Shown piece after piece: positions 17,486 to 26,288 of a DNA stretch of 54,608 nt. The notes beneath the pieces are model-generated. The model was given only the letters and a program-made list of their open reading frames with translations. It searched no databases and was not told where the DNA came from. The position numbers and the translations under genes were made by a program. Every line of letters begins with the position of its first letter. Position 1 is the first letter of the stretch. The stretch spans positions 1-54,608 of the forward strand of contig JAALKR010000012.1 of the NCBI GenBank assembly GCA_011087955.1. Direction: 5' to 3'. This stretch comes from Oligoflexia bacterium. Its GTDB lineage: Bacteria; Bdellovibrionota; UBA1018; CAIPTA01; JAALKR01.

Positions 17486-18782
17486 AATTCCCTAGGGCCA
17501 ATTTTGCGTGAAATGCACGGATATGAACACCAACATCGTGTACACGTAGAATATCAACCCCAAAATCAGCTAGGGTCAACGAAACTCCGACAGTTTCAAT
17601 ATCACGATCTTGAAAGTCTTTCTGTGTAATCGTACTTAGAAAAGATTTGCGCGAATGCCCCACTAGTAGACGATGGTTTTCCCATGGAAGCTCCCGTATT
17701 TTTGCCATGAGTTGCCAAGATTGATTCGACTTTTTACCGAATCCGATTCCTGGGTCCAGAATTAGCCTATCTCTCGCTAGGCCTTGGTCATCCCATCGCG
17801 CAATTAATTGCTTCATCCAATCGCTCATTTCTGGAATAGGATTTTTGTTATCTGCAATAACCGTTTTTCTCGATGTAGGGATCGTAAGCGAGTGCATGGC
17901 GATGAATTCTGCCTCTGTATGCGCCGCTAATTGTAACATTCTTGGATCTGCAAGTCCCGATACATCGTTGATGGTGTCTACGCCAAGTTCTATCACCTTC
18001 TCTGCAGTGCTAAAATTACGCGTATCAATCGAAACCCTGGGACGAAAAAGATACCCCTTCCACTTCTTACATAACTCTTCAACTACTGGAAACAGACGGT
18101 TCCATTCTTCCTCCGGTGAAATGGATTTAGCGTCTGGGCCAGTCGACTCAGCCCCTAAGTCCACATATTGTGCCGCAGATAATCGCATCGATTCCGCTGA
18201 TGCAATTGCCGTCGACTGCTGAAAATGTTTCCCTCCATCGGAGAATGAATCTGGAGTGATATTTATAATCCCCATTAAGGCTGGCTGACGAAATCTATGC
18301 ATTCGCTCGTAATCAATAACATGTTTATCTGCTTCATCAGAGAATCGCCAATTGGGTCGAATCCACGCTGTCGGCCCAAGAACAAAAGGCCTTTGGCGCG
18401 CACTTGGATGAGGTATCTTTAATTCAGAATCAGATTTAAATTTACCACCAACATTGCTGGAAAATTTTACGTCGATAATATCAATATCCAGTGGCCGCGG
18501 GGACCAGCGTTGGCGATTATCTCGGCCAAACTCCTGCTCTAAAAGCTTTATTCGTCGTAACAATTCACATGGATCTATGTCAGTAATAATCTCAACAGTG
18601 GAATTCCAGTAAATAGAATCCCACTCACTGGGGGCGTCCTCCGGCATCAGGGCTGGGCTCTGGCAAGGAGAGGAAGCAACTGTAACCTTGGCAAACTCCT
18701 TCAATTTTTGCCCAGCGGATTCAAATGTATCTAATACATTACCAACATTTCCGCCTAGAGAAAGAAGGTAAGTCTTAGTCAT
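17478..18782 (-). CDS. folKP: Fused HPPK-DHPS (FolK-FolP)
   Basis: A 434-residue fusion. The N-terminal half is hydroxymethyldihydropterin pyrophosphokinase (SLGGNVGN, then RWSPRPLDIDIID). The C-terminal half is dihydropteroate synthase (GIINITPDSFSDGG, DLGAESTGPDAKSI, DTINDVSG, DPGIGFGK, GHSRKSFL). The DHPS half joins the pterin pyrophosphate with p-aminobenzoate. The frame is open further upstream, but the ATG at 18782 overlaps the folB stop (ATGA) and gives the standard HPPK N-terminus. Such fusions occur in some bacteria, including chlamydiae, and in plants. Confidence 0.95.
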   Translation of the reverse strand: MTKTYLLSLGGNVGNVLDTFESAGQKLKEFAKVTVASSPCQSPALMPEDAPSEWDSIYWNSTVEIITDIDPCELLRRIKLLEQEFGRDNRQRWSPRPLDIDIIDVKFSSNVGGKFKSDSELKIPHPSARQRPFVLGPTAWIRPNWRFSDEADKHVIDYERMHRFRQPALMGIINITPDSFSDGGKHFQQSTAIASAESMRLSAAQYVDLGAESTGPDAKSISPEEEWNRLFPVVEELCKKWKGYLFRPRVSIDTRNFSTAEKVIELGVDTINDVSGLADPRMLQLAAHTEAEFIAMHSLTIPTSRKTVIADNKNPIPEMSDWMKQLIARWDDQGLARDRLILDPGIGFGKKSNQSWQLMAKIRELPWENHRLLVGHSRKSFLSTITQKDFQDRDIETVGVSLTLADFGVDILRVHDVGVHIRAFHAKLALGNYA

Positions 18783-19215
18783 AAAAACCCTTACCTTCCA
18801 ATACAAACTCAATCGCCTCATAAGGCATAGCAATGGGTACATTTGCCTTTGATACCCGGACTTCATAAGAACGAATTAAGGGCTTATACTCCTCAAGTGA
18901 TTCTTCTATTGTCGCTGCTACTTTCTCCAGAAGCCGAAACTCTTTATTCTCAACCCTATCTTTAATTTTTTCTGTTAAATAACCATAGCAAATGGTTTCT
19001 TCTAGGCTGTCACTTCGAGTGGCATTTGGAACTCCATTCAAGAATAGCTCCAGGCTTATACAGATACTTTGCAAGTCCATTCGCTCTTGTTCAGTCCAAC
19101 CAATATAAGCAGAAAAGCGCAACCCCGTAAGACAAAGTCGCGCTCTTCTTGATTGCAGGTTCTCTTTTTTCGATTGCAAGTTCTGATCAAGCACAGTTAC
19201 TGAGACTTGCTTCAA
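18775..19215 (-). CDS. folB: Dihydroneopterin aldolase
   Basis: Converts dihydroneopterin to 6-hydroxymethyl-dihydropterin. The 146-residue protein has the FolB core LTGLRFSAYIGWTEQER, DLEETICYGYLTEKIKD-like middle, LLEKVAATIEE and the active-site Lys segment VRVSKANVP. About 27 residues precede the first core strand, more than usual. They overlap the end of the CADD gene by 29 bases and contain a degenerate internal repeat (LQSKKENLQSRRAR), so a later non-ATG start is possible. Confidence 0.9.
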   Translation of the reverse strand: MKQVSVTVLDQNLQSKKENLQSRRARLCLTGLRFSAYIGWTEQERMDLQSICISLELFLNGVPNATRSDSLEETICYGYLTEKIKDRVENKEFRLLEKVAATIEESLEEYKPLIRSYEVRVSKANVPIAMPYEAIEFVLEGKGFYD

Positions 19216-19858
19216 TTTGCATTCGATCTAAGAATCGATTTAGAACATCTACCGCCGCTCTTGCCGCAGACTCTGCAATCAGTTGCTCAGATTCTGGCAA
19301 TTTTTGGATTAACTCTCTGGACACGCGACTATGTTCGACGTCTGCCTTTTCATGCACGGTGAAAAATGCGGTCACCTTAGGGTCACGAATTCCATAGAAC
19401 TCCTGCAGTCCATCAATCTTAGAACGAGCAACAGATGGGATCTGTGACTCATAAGCATAAAGCACGCCCAGACCTGCAGAATAGGATGATTTTGCCGCCC
19501 CTAAGAAGGTATCAACAATTGCCTTGGCTTCGGGAAACCGCTCAGCGTCTTCCGCTTCGGACCTGGGAACTCCCAGCCCCTCCGCAAAACACAACCACAA
19601 TTCTCTGTGGCTCACTGAGCCATGCTCCTCTTCAATTAAATTCTCCAAAAGAAACTTTCTTCCAGCCTCAAAGGAACAATTTGAATGGGTGGCACTTACA
19701 TATCGCGGAAAGGCATCCACATGCGCAAAATATTGCTTTGCGTATATGGATAGGGCTTCCTGCGATAATTCTCCGGCAGTCCATGCTTTGTAGAATGGAT
19801 GCTGTAAGAGATGATTATCTCGTACGTATTGGTCAATTTTTTCTATAATATTCATAGG
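19187..19858 (-). CDS. CADD-type protein, probable self-sacrificing p-aminobenzoate synthase
   Basis: A 223-residue helical haem-oxygenase-like (TenA/PqqC) fold protein resembling Chlamydia CADD along its whole length. By alignment from memory, metal ligands correspond to E76, H83, E136, H168, D172 and H175. The tyrosine cleaved to make pABA (Tyr27 in CADD) is Y22 in HPFYKAW, and the lysine amine donor (Lys152) is K146. Conserved blocks include KQYFAHVDAFPRYVSATHS and YAYESQIPSVARSKIDGL. It is the first gene of the folate operon. CADD is reported to make pABA from its own residues with a dimetal cofactor and O2, replacing PabABC. The frame is open to 19912, but MNIIEKI at 19858 matches the family start. 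Confidence 0.87.
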   Translation of the reverse strand, partial: PMNIIEKIDQYVRDNHLLQHPFYKAWTAGELSQEALSIYAKQYFAHVDAFPRYVSATHSNCSFEAGRKFLLENLIEEEHGSVSHRELWLCFAEGLGVPRSEAEDAERFPEAKAIVDTFLGAAKSSYSAGLGVLYAYESQIPSVARSKIDGLQEFYGIRDPKVTAFFTVHEKADVEHSRVSRELIQKLPESEQLIAESAARAAVDVLNRFLDRMQIEASLSNCA

Positions 19859-19911
19859 TAAGACTCTAAAAGAGATAGTTATATTAGTAAAACTAAAAAG
19901 GAATGAGAACA

Positions 19912-21324
19912 ATGATGGAAAATTTCAAGCCAGTCTTAGATGCATCCCCTCCCTGCACTGCTCATGGACAGCACATAGACGAAGTTTCCTCTACGTTTTG
20001 TTTAGCAAAGTGGTTACAGGTGTCATTGCTTCTACAGAGTGGGCTAGGCCATTCCTGCCACCACCCATCTCCAAAAAAAATCCCACTAAGTGAATTAGAA
20101 AATGACCCAAGCGCTCTTCACAATCACCGGCAAAAACTTGAAACAAGACGCTTGATGATGCTAGGAGAGAGGCCGAAGGAATGCGATTACTGTTGGAATA
20201 TCGAGGACTCTGGAGGGAGATCGGATCGTTATTATAAAAGCGAGGAGTTTTGGGCTGCCCCTTTCTTGGAAGATGTTAAATCAATTGGTCACAAAGGGAC
20301 TATTGCTCCAAAATATTTAGAGGTGTCTTTTTCTCATAATTGCAATTTTAAATGCGCCTACTGCGGACCACAAAGTTCAAGTCGCTGGATCGAGGAAGCG
20401 GAAAAATTTGGGCCATATCCAACTTCGATGAATTATGGTGATATCTCCTGGCTTAAGTCTGAAGGTCACCTACCCTACGCTTTCGAAGAGCAAAACCCTT
20501 ATGTAAAAGCGTTTTGGCATTGGTGGCCAGAAATCAAGCCGAATCTAGACGTGTTTCGCATCACCGGTGGTGAGCCGCTCATGAGCGCCGCCACTTGGAA
20601 AGTGCTAGAAGATCTGGAGCTTCATCCTCAACCAAATCTTCGTTTTGCAATAAATTCAAATCTTGGCGTAGCCCAAGCTAAGGTGGATCGATTGATCAAT
20701 AAAATTAATTCACTAAACGGCAACATAAAGAATTTCACACTCTTTACTAGCGTTGATACTGGGATTCCAGAACACGCTGAATATTTGCGGTTTGGTATGG
20801 ACTTCAAGCTCTTCAAGCGAAATGTGGAAATTATTTTAGAAAAAGTAACCTGGCGTATTCGCTTGACAATGATTTGTACTGTTAACGCATTAAGCATAGA
20901 AGGTTTGAGAGAGTTATTTCAATGGAATTATTCGCTCCGAGAGCGCTTTCCTGAAAAGAGTATCGGAATTGATACACCTTATTTGCGATATCCAAATTTC
21001 CTTGCCCTCCCTGTGCTAGAACCTATAAAAATAAAGGGGCTAAAAAATTGCCTCACGTTTATTCGACCGCGTATCTGGTCAGGCTCTACTGGAAGCACTA
21101 AAGTAGTGGACTGGATGGAAACTTCATTTGTGGGATTTGAGAAGCGCGAATATGATCGGTTAGAGCGAGTCATGCATTGGGGCGTAGACGAAAGTCAGCA
21201 TATACGTAAAGATAAAAAGCAACTTAGTCTGATAAAAGATGACTTCCAAAAATTCTTAACCGAATATGATAAACGCCGAAACCTTAATCATAGGGCCGTG
21301 TTCAAAGATATAGGCTTCAGCTAA
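19912..21324 (+). CDS. Radical SAM protein with auxiliary cysteines (twitch type)
   Basis: A 470-residue enzyme. The SAM-binding 4Fe-4S motif is CNFKCAYC (C144, C148, C151) and the glycine-rich GGEP motif is in FRITGGEPLMS. Upstream cysteines in STFCLAKW, GHSC and CDYC resemble the auxiliary-cluster part of 'twitch' radical SAM proteins. The ATG at 19912 has AAAAAGGAA eight bases upstream, better spaced than the ATG at 19903. It is divergent from the folate operon and converges on the GT-C-like gene with a 4-bp overlap. Its substrate is unknown, but it borders a glycosyltransferase cluster. Confidence 0.85.
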   Translation: MMENFKPVLDASPPCTAHGQHIDEVSSTFCLAKWLQVSLLLQSGLGHSCHHPSPKKIPLSELENDPSALHNHRQKLETRRLMMLGERPKECDYCWNIEDSGGRSDRYYKSEEFWAAPFLEDVKSIGHKGTIAPKYLEVSFSHNCNFKCAYCGPQSSSRWIEEAEKFGPYPTSMNYGDISWLKSEGHLPYAFEEQNPYVKAFWHWWPEIKPNLDVFRITGGEPLMSAATWKVLEDLELHPQPNLRFAINSNLGVAQAKVDRLINKINSLNGNIKNFTLFTSVDTGIPEHAEYLRFGMDFKLFKRNVEIILEKVTWRIRLTMICTVNALSIEGLRELFQWNYSLRERFPEKSIGIDTPYLRYPNFLALPVLEPIKIKGLKNCLTFIRPRIWSGSTGSTKVVDWMETSFVGFEKREYDRLERVMHWGVDESQHIRKDKKQLSLIKDDFQKFLTEYDKRRNLNHRAVFKDIGFS

Positions 21325-23204
21325 TAAGCTGTATCGAAAGAAAAATTCAAGAGCATGTGTGTGATGTGTGGCTGATTAATTGGTGGATAAGGGCTAACCG
21401 AAGCCGATACCACACTCGTATCAATTAAAAACTCTCCCTTTTCAAGCAGCCTCTTTGGATCAAACTCTTTTAACTCGACCGAATCTATCCTTTCCTTACC
21501 TGTTCGATAGATTATGTGACCAGCTTTTTCCCGTTCTCCTTCGCCTATATCCACATAGAAATAGATATTATGATTATAGAGTTCAGGGAAATCTAACTCT
21601 AGTTCACTTGCAATCGTATCGGAGGGAACTACCCAATATTCTCTCCCATTAAGCGTAATTTTTGAGGTAGCAGCCTTTCCCAATGATCGCACGCCCTCAT
21701 CACGAGCGAAATATGTAATACCTCTAGAATAGACGCCGCCCAACAATTCTACATAATGGGTCGACAATATTTTCGATAACTTCGGCTCTAGAAGCGAAAG
21801 TTTTCTCACATAAAAAATAAAATCAGGCTTGGTATCGCCAATATATTTGACCACTTGACGATTTTGATAAGATTGTCCAGGACCAACAAATTTATAGATC
21901 ATATTTCTACGCGGCAGAAGGCCAATCACATCATAATGCTTCGCCTCCGGATACTTTTCTAAATATTTCTCCAATGCCTGAATGGTAGATCGCTGAAATT
22001 CTAGAGTATTCCTCAATATGTTTTTTAAAAAAAACTCTCCTCCATTTATCGAGAAATATACTACCAATCCTAGGACTACAGGTGTTCGCAAAAAATGAAT
22101 CTTCTGCGAACGCATTTGCACCACTCGCCCCAGAATTTTTGGGATATTGAATATATAAGCTGCCGCTGAAATAGCCAAAAACGGCACCCATGTGGCAATA
22201 AAGAATGGAAGTAGATCATTGAAAGTGAAGACTGAAATGAAATAAACCAATGTCGATATTAGAAAAATATTCATATAGGTTATTCTACGTTTGATCAGAA
22301 CACCTAGAAGCGCTTCGACCATCGGAATGAGTGCCAAAATTATTAAGAGAAAATTTTGCTGGATAAATCTTGCAAAGAAATAAAACTTATTCGATGAAAA
22401 ATCGAGAATAGTCCAAGTCACTAGTGCATCAAAAAAAAATGTCCACGCAGCATAATAAGCAGCATACAGGTTATTGCTTTCCCAAGACATTATTGTAGAA
22501 ATAATTAAAAATATGATTCCGGCAATCGTCGGATATACAATCCCATAGCAGTAGGGTTTTAAATAAGCACTACGATCTACTGGTTCTTTCTTGAACCGAA
22601 GTAAAAGCACAAAAACAAGGTTCCAGAATATTAAGTACATTGCCTTTGGCGTAGTCCCCAGTACTAAGCCGTACATTGTCAAAAATTTACATAGATATAA
22701 TTTCCATGTCTCTCGGATATTTGATTCAAAATAGTTTAAATTTAAGTGAATGAAGAGAAGTGCAAAGAAGAGAGAAAGAATGTCCGATCGAATACGAAAT
22801 CCTCGATTCAAATACATGGTTGTAGTAAGGATCAAAAAAACTGATAGCCACGCGATGTAGGAGCGAAGAAAAATTCTTTTTGCCAAATAAAAGGAAAGAA
22901 TTAGGTTTCCTGCTCCAACAAAAAAGAACATTAACCTTGCATATTGAAAATGCCTAAAATTGCCTCCTGGAATTTCATAAATGAGTCGTAATAGGAAATA
23001 GAACGGAATTTTGAAATAAATCGAAATGTTCTCCCCTACATCAAAAAATTTCTTTGAAAGCGTAACTGCCCATATCTCCGAATCCGCAAGATAGGTTTGG
23101 ACGGCCAGGATAAAGAACATCCCAAAAAAGACCAATGAGATCGCCATCAATATTTGTTCCGTATTATAATGAACGGACTCTAAAAGTCGACGGGGTTTCA
23201 ACAT
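21321..23204 (-). CDS. Large polytopic membrane protein, GT-C glycosyltransferase-like
   Basis: A 627-residue protein with about 11-12 membrane helices in residues 1-400 and a soluble C-terminal domain of about 220 residues. The first loop contains ADSEIWAVTLSKKFFDVGEN, an acidic site in the place where GT-C enzymes using polyprenyl-phosphate sugars keep their catalytic Asp. The loop after helix 4 has RGFRIRSDIL. It is the last gene of the glycosyltransferase cluster and may transfer a sugar on the periplasmic side. The family assignment rests on topology and the acidic loop only. Confidence 0.6.
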   Translation of the reverse strand: MLKPRRLLESVHYNTEQILMAISLVFFGMFFILAVQTYLADSEIWAVTLSKKFFDVGENISIYFKIPFYFLLRLIYEIPGGNFRHFQYARLMFFFVGAGNLILSFYLAKRIFLRSYIAWLSVFLILTTTMYLNRGFRIRSDILSLFFALLFIHLNLNYFESNIRETWKLYLCKFLTMYGLVLGTTPKAMYLIFWNLVFVLLLRFKKEPVDRSAYLKPYCYGIVYPTIAGIIFLIISTIMSWESNNLYAAYYAAWTFFFDALVTWTILDFSSNKFYFFARFIQQNFLLIILALIPMVEALLGVLIKRRITYMNIFLISTLVYFISVFTFNDLLPFFIATWVPFLAISAAAYIFNIPKILGRVVQMRSQKIHFLRTPVVLGLVVYFSINGGEFFLKNILRNTLEFQRSTIQALEKYLEKYPEAKHYDVIGLLPRRNMIYKFVGPGQSYQNRQVVKYIGDTKPDFIFYVRKLSLLEPKLSKILSTHYVELLGGVYSRGITYFARDEGVRSLGKAATSKITLNGREYWVVPSDTIASELELDFPELYNHNIYFYVDIGEGEREKAGHIIYRTGKERIDSVELKEFDPKRLLEKGEFLIDTSVVSASVSPYPPINQPHITHMLLNFSFDTAY

Positions 23205-23261
23205 AATTTAATTATTGCATATAGCTCGAGAGCTGGCTTGTAAGCTTTGTCGCCGTGTAGG

Positions 23262-24413
23262 TCAATCCGTTGGCTTTTTCAGGATTCTCGTTCGAATTTG
23301 ATAAGAGGTAAAATATAGAATTTTCCGAACTGGATAAATCTTCTGCCAAATCGTACCCCAAAAATAACCTAAATATCGCTCGTAATAATTCGAACCAATT
23401 CTCCACACTCGCCAGAATAGTGATTGACCAGCCTCATATGTTTTGGATGATTGCTTCCACATAAACCAAAAGGAATTAATCCCCAGTCGGTGACACAAAT
23501 CACCAAACCGGCGAGCTAACCAATAAGTAGCAACGCTAGCTTGCTTAGGGTCAATAATAAGCCAAATTGGGGCTAAAATGAGAAGTAAGAACGGGCGTAG
23601 CGGCCAAAGCCAGCGATTTTTCGTCCAGCTAGAAAATAATCTACGTAAACCGGCAAATTTACCCATAAACTCTAGGTTCTCGATAAAAAATCTCGGATCT
23701 AGAGTTTCTAAGAAAATTAGCTGTTTTGCATATCGGTCTTTCTCTGATGGTGAAAGAAAGTCATTCAAGTATGCATATGTTTTCGGCTCAAATGAATAAA
23801 ACACTTTTTGAACTTCTAGCAAGGTTAGATAAATTTCATCTGGACTCAGTAGTCCATCATTTGCATTTCGCTTTAAGGGAAATCCAAGCTCCAAACGTCC
23901 TTCAAGAAACCTTGGAAGACTCTTGATTCGCTCCACCAGTTCAGATTCTTGACTCGGTATCAATAAATATTTTATAGCGCCGCAAATATTATCGATCTGA
24001 TAAAAAAAATCTATTTCATCTTTATAGAAAAAACCTACTTTATCCTTTCTGATTTCCATGGGCAATAAGACTGTAATGTCCATGTTACTTCTACAATCAG
24101 GTGACAAATCACTCCATAGGGCGGATATTTTGGAGATACCTCCACCTGTATCTATATCTGTATCTGCATGAAATAATAATTCTGCTCTCATACCAGTCGA
24201 TAAAATTGCTTCCAGATATGGCTGCAATGGGAGGGTGTCAATCGAAGCGCAAGGGATTCGAATCGACGAATTTTTCTTGTAAGGAATATCTGCCAAAACT
24301 GCACTGAATTCCTCTACAGAACGAATACTCTCGCCCAGGAACCCAAGGCTGGGGCAATAGCTACAACTTCGTCGACAAAAATTTTGTAGCGTAATTGTAT
24401 ATACTTTCTGCAT
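23262..24413 (-). CDS. Radical SAM-like protein with membrane-associating tail
   Basis: A 383-residue protein with the radical SAM cysteine motif C13-x3-C17-x2-C20 (CRRSCSYC) directly at the N-terminus. Alternating strands and helices follow to about residue 240. After that come a hydrophobic stretch (LRPFLLLILAPIWLII) and a basic, aromatic-rich tail ending YPVRKILYFTSYQIRTR. The upstream gene product ends with a similar tail (YPVVKVFYFLQYQLDKR). Eleven bases separate the two genes. Function unknown; probably works with the neighbouring glycosyltransferases. Confidence 0.7.
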   Translation of the reverse strand: MQKVYTITLQNFCRRSCSYCPSLGFLGESIRSVEEFSAVLADIPYKKNSSIRIPCASIDTLPLQPYLEAILSTGMRAELLFHADTDIDTGGGISKISALWSDLSPDCRSNMDITVLLPMEIRKDKVGFFYKDEIDFFYQIDNICGAIKYLLIPSQESELVERIKSLPRFLEGRLELGFPLKRNANDGLLSPDEIYLTLLEVQKVFYSFEPKTYAYLNDFLSPSEKDRYAKQLIFLETLDPRFFIENLEFMGKFAGLRRLFSSWTKNRWLWPLRPFLLLILAPIWLIIDPKQASVATYWLARRFGDLCHRLGINSFWFMWKQSSKTYEAGQSLFWRVWRIGSNYYERYLGYFWGTIWQKIYPVRKILYFTSYQIRTRILKKPTD

Positions 24414-24424
24414 TCAGTCTCCAA

Positions 24425-26284
24425 TTACTGGCCTGCGCTCAATCTGCGGCGCTTATCTAACTGATATTGTAGAAAATAGAAAACTTTAACGACTGGATAT
24501 AATAGGGCGCGAAGCCACCAAGCATTTCTCCGAATAACTGCAACCGGCAACCAAAGTGGAATAAATAGCCATTTAAAAGCTCTAAAACGCCAATGCTCAT
24601 TCATAATTTTATAGTCAACTACATAGTATAATTTAAGGAATGGACGAGCAAAGAACCAGAGTGGTTTCAATATTTCACCAAAATAAACCCTAAACCTTAA
24701 GTAAGGAAGAAACAGCCATTCCAAATGCGAATATACGTCCTTATGCAAGGTATTGTGATAAAAAGTCATCGCCGAAGACGCTAGTAATAATTTTTTCTTT
24801 TTATGAGACTTAAAAAATTCTGACCGCTGTACTCGATGGTCCAGATGAAAAACTTCTATATCGTTCAGTAAAAAACGGCAACCAAGGTGGGCTAAATCAA
24901 AACCAATCTCGGTATCTTCGTAACCGTAAAAAATATAGTTCTTGCGAAACCCGCCTATTCGCTCCCACAGAGATCGTGGCAGGGAAAGGCTATGTGTACA
25001 TGTAAATCGCCAATGCCGATCTAGAGACATCCAATCCTTCGTACCTGTTTGAAACTCTTCCCAATATCCGTCGTCCGTTATGTAGGTATCCCTACTCTTT
25101 CGAACATGCTCAATTCTAGTGAACTCCGATGAGACTTCTTTTTTCAACTGAATACGCTTTGCCTGTAAAACATCATAGTGCTTATGCTTTTCAATTAAAT
25201 CGGCAAGGAAATTTTTAGGTGTCAAAATATCTGAATCGAGGAATGACAACAAGCGACCTATCGTATGCTTCACCCCCATATTACGAGCCACACCAGCACG
25301 AAACTGGCTATCGCCCATTTTTCTGATCTGAGTTCTCGTGAAAAAGACATACTTGAAATTTGTCTCATCAATATCACCTTCTACTATTCGTCTTACCGCT
25401 GGATAAGAATCATCATTACTCCCATCATCGACAAGAATAATTTCGAAATTTCGTCGTGGAAGATCCTGCTTTAATAGGTGTTTAATAGTATTACACAAAT
25501 ATTTTTTATTATTATACGAAGGTATTACAACCGAAATTTCTATGTCTGAATTTGGTACAGCAGATTGCCATTTCAATGGAGCAATCGCTTCCAAATTACG
25601 GTTTTCAGGAATTCTAGTATCAAAAATGTCTAATCCCGGTGCCGGACGAAACCGCACTGTTGGAAACACTTCCTGTAGTTTAGAATGTAAAAAATGGATT
25701 TCCCGACAATTGAAATACTTGCCTGTTTCTATATTTCCAAATGGAAAATAAAAATAAATGTGGTTGCGAATTCCCTCTGGCAGTTTACCCACGACATGCA
25801 TCGGTGAAAAGGCTCTGTGTACGACAAAAGTATAATAAACGGAAGCTGCAACCTTTTGTAATTCAAGGATTTTTGCATTGTCTTTCTCGATGAACTCATC
25901 AAAAACGTAGTTACAAACAAACTTTCTATGAGATTGACGATGCAACCAAAAAATAAATTCATTATCCTGTAAATTCTCTCGTTGAATACCCAAAATAATA
26001 GGGAGACTGGACTGATCCAGCATACTTAAAATCTCTGCACGTTCACGATGGTAAAAAATATTCCCTGGCAAATAGAGTGCGGTGTAGGGGGCTGACTCTG
26101 CTTTTTGAATACTCTGCTTTACCTCTTCTAAGCTGCGGTAGCTTGGATTTAAAAACCCGATCGCATTATCGTAGTAATAATCTGACTTGGGTTTCGGTTG
26201 TACCGGCATTAAATAAAAACGGCCAATACCTTCACGAAGCACTGATTCAATAGATGGTGTAGAGTCCACTTTTCCCCCTTGCAC
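24425..26284 (-). CDS. GT2 glycosyltransferase with N-terminal radical-SAM-like domain lacking cysteines
   Basis: A 619-residue protein. From about residue 249 it is a GT-A family-2 transferase: EISVVIPSYNN, ILVDDGSND, AGVARNMGVKH, the metal-binding LSFLDSDIL and GYEDTEIGFDLAHLG. Residues about 20-235 resemble the barrel of the neighbouring radical SAM protein in segment order (SLEEVKQSIQ against SVEEFSAVLA; a KLPEGIRNHIYFYFPFG-like strand against SLPRFLEGRLELGFPL), but without the C-x3-C-x2-C motif. The C-terminus is a basic, aromatic, probably membrane-surface tail shared with the downstream gene. The radical-SAM relationship is inference by eye. Confidence 0.75.
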   Translation of the reverse strand: MQGGKVDSTPSIESVLREGIGRFYLMPVQPKPKSDYYYDNAIGFLNPSYRSLEEVKQSIQKAESAPYTALYLPGNIFYHRERAEILSMLDQSSLPIILGIQRENLQDNEFIFWLHRQSHRKFVCNYVFDEFIEKDNAKILELQKVAASVYYTFVVHRAFSPMHVVGKLPEGIRNHIYFYFPFGNIETGKYFNCREIHFLHSKLQEVFPTVRFRPAPGLDIFDTRIPENRNLEAIAPLKWQSAVPNSDIEISVVIPSYNNKKYLCNTIKHLLKQDLPRRNFEIILVDDGSNDDSYPAVRRIVEGDIDETNFKYVFFTRTQIRKMGDSQFRAGVARNMGVKHTIGRLLSFLDSDILTPKNFLADLIEKHKHYDVLQAKRIQLKKEVSSEFTRIEHVRKSRDTYITDDGYWEEFQTGTKDWMSLDRHWRFTCTHSLSLPRSLWERIGGFRKNYIFYGYEDTEIGFDLAHLGCRFLLNDIEVFHLDHRVQRSEFFKSHKKKKLLLASSAMTFYHNTLHKDVYSHLEWLFLPYLRFRVYFGEILKPLWFFARPFLKLYYVVDYKIMNEHWRFRAFKWLFIPLWLPVAVIRRNAWWLRALLYPVVKVFYFLQYQLDKRRRLSAGQ

Positions 26285-26288
26285 TTAT

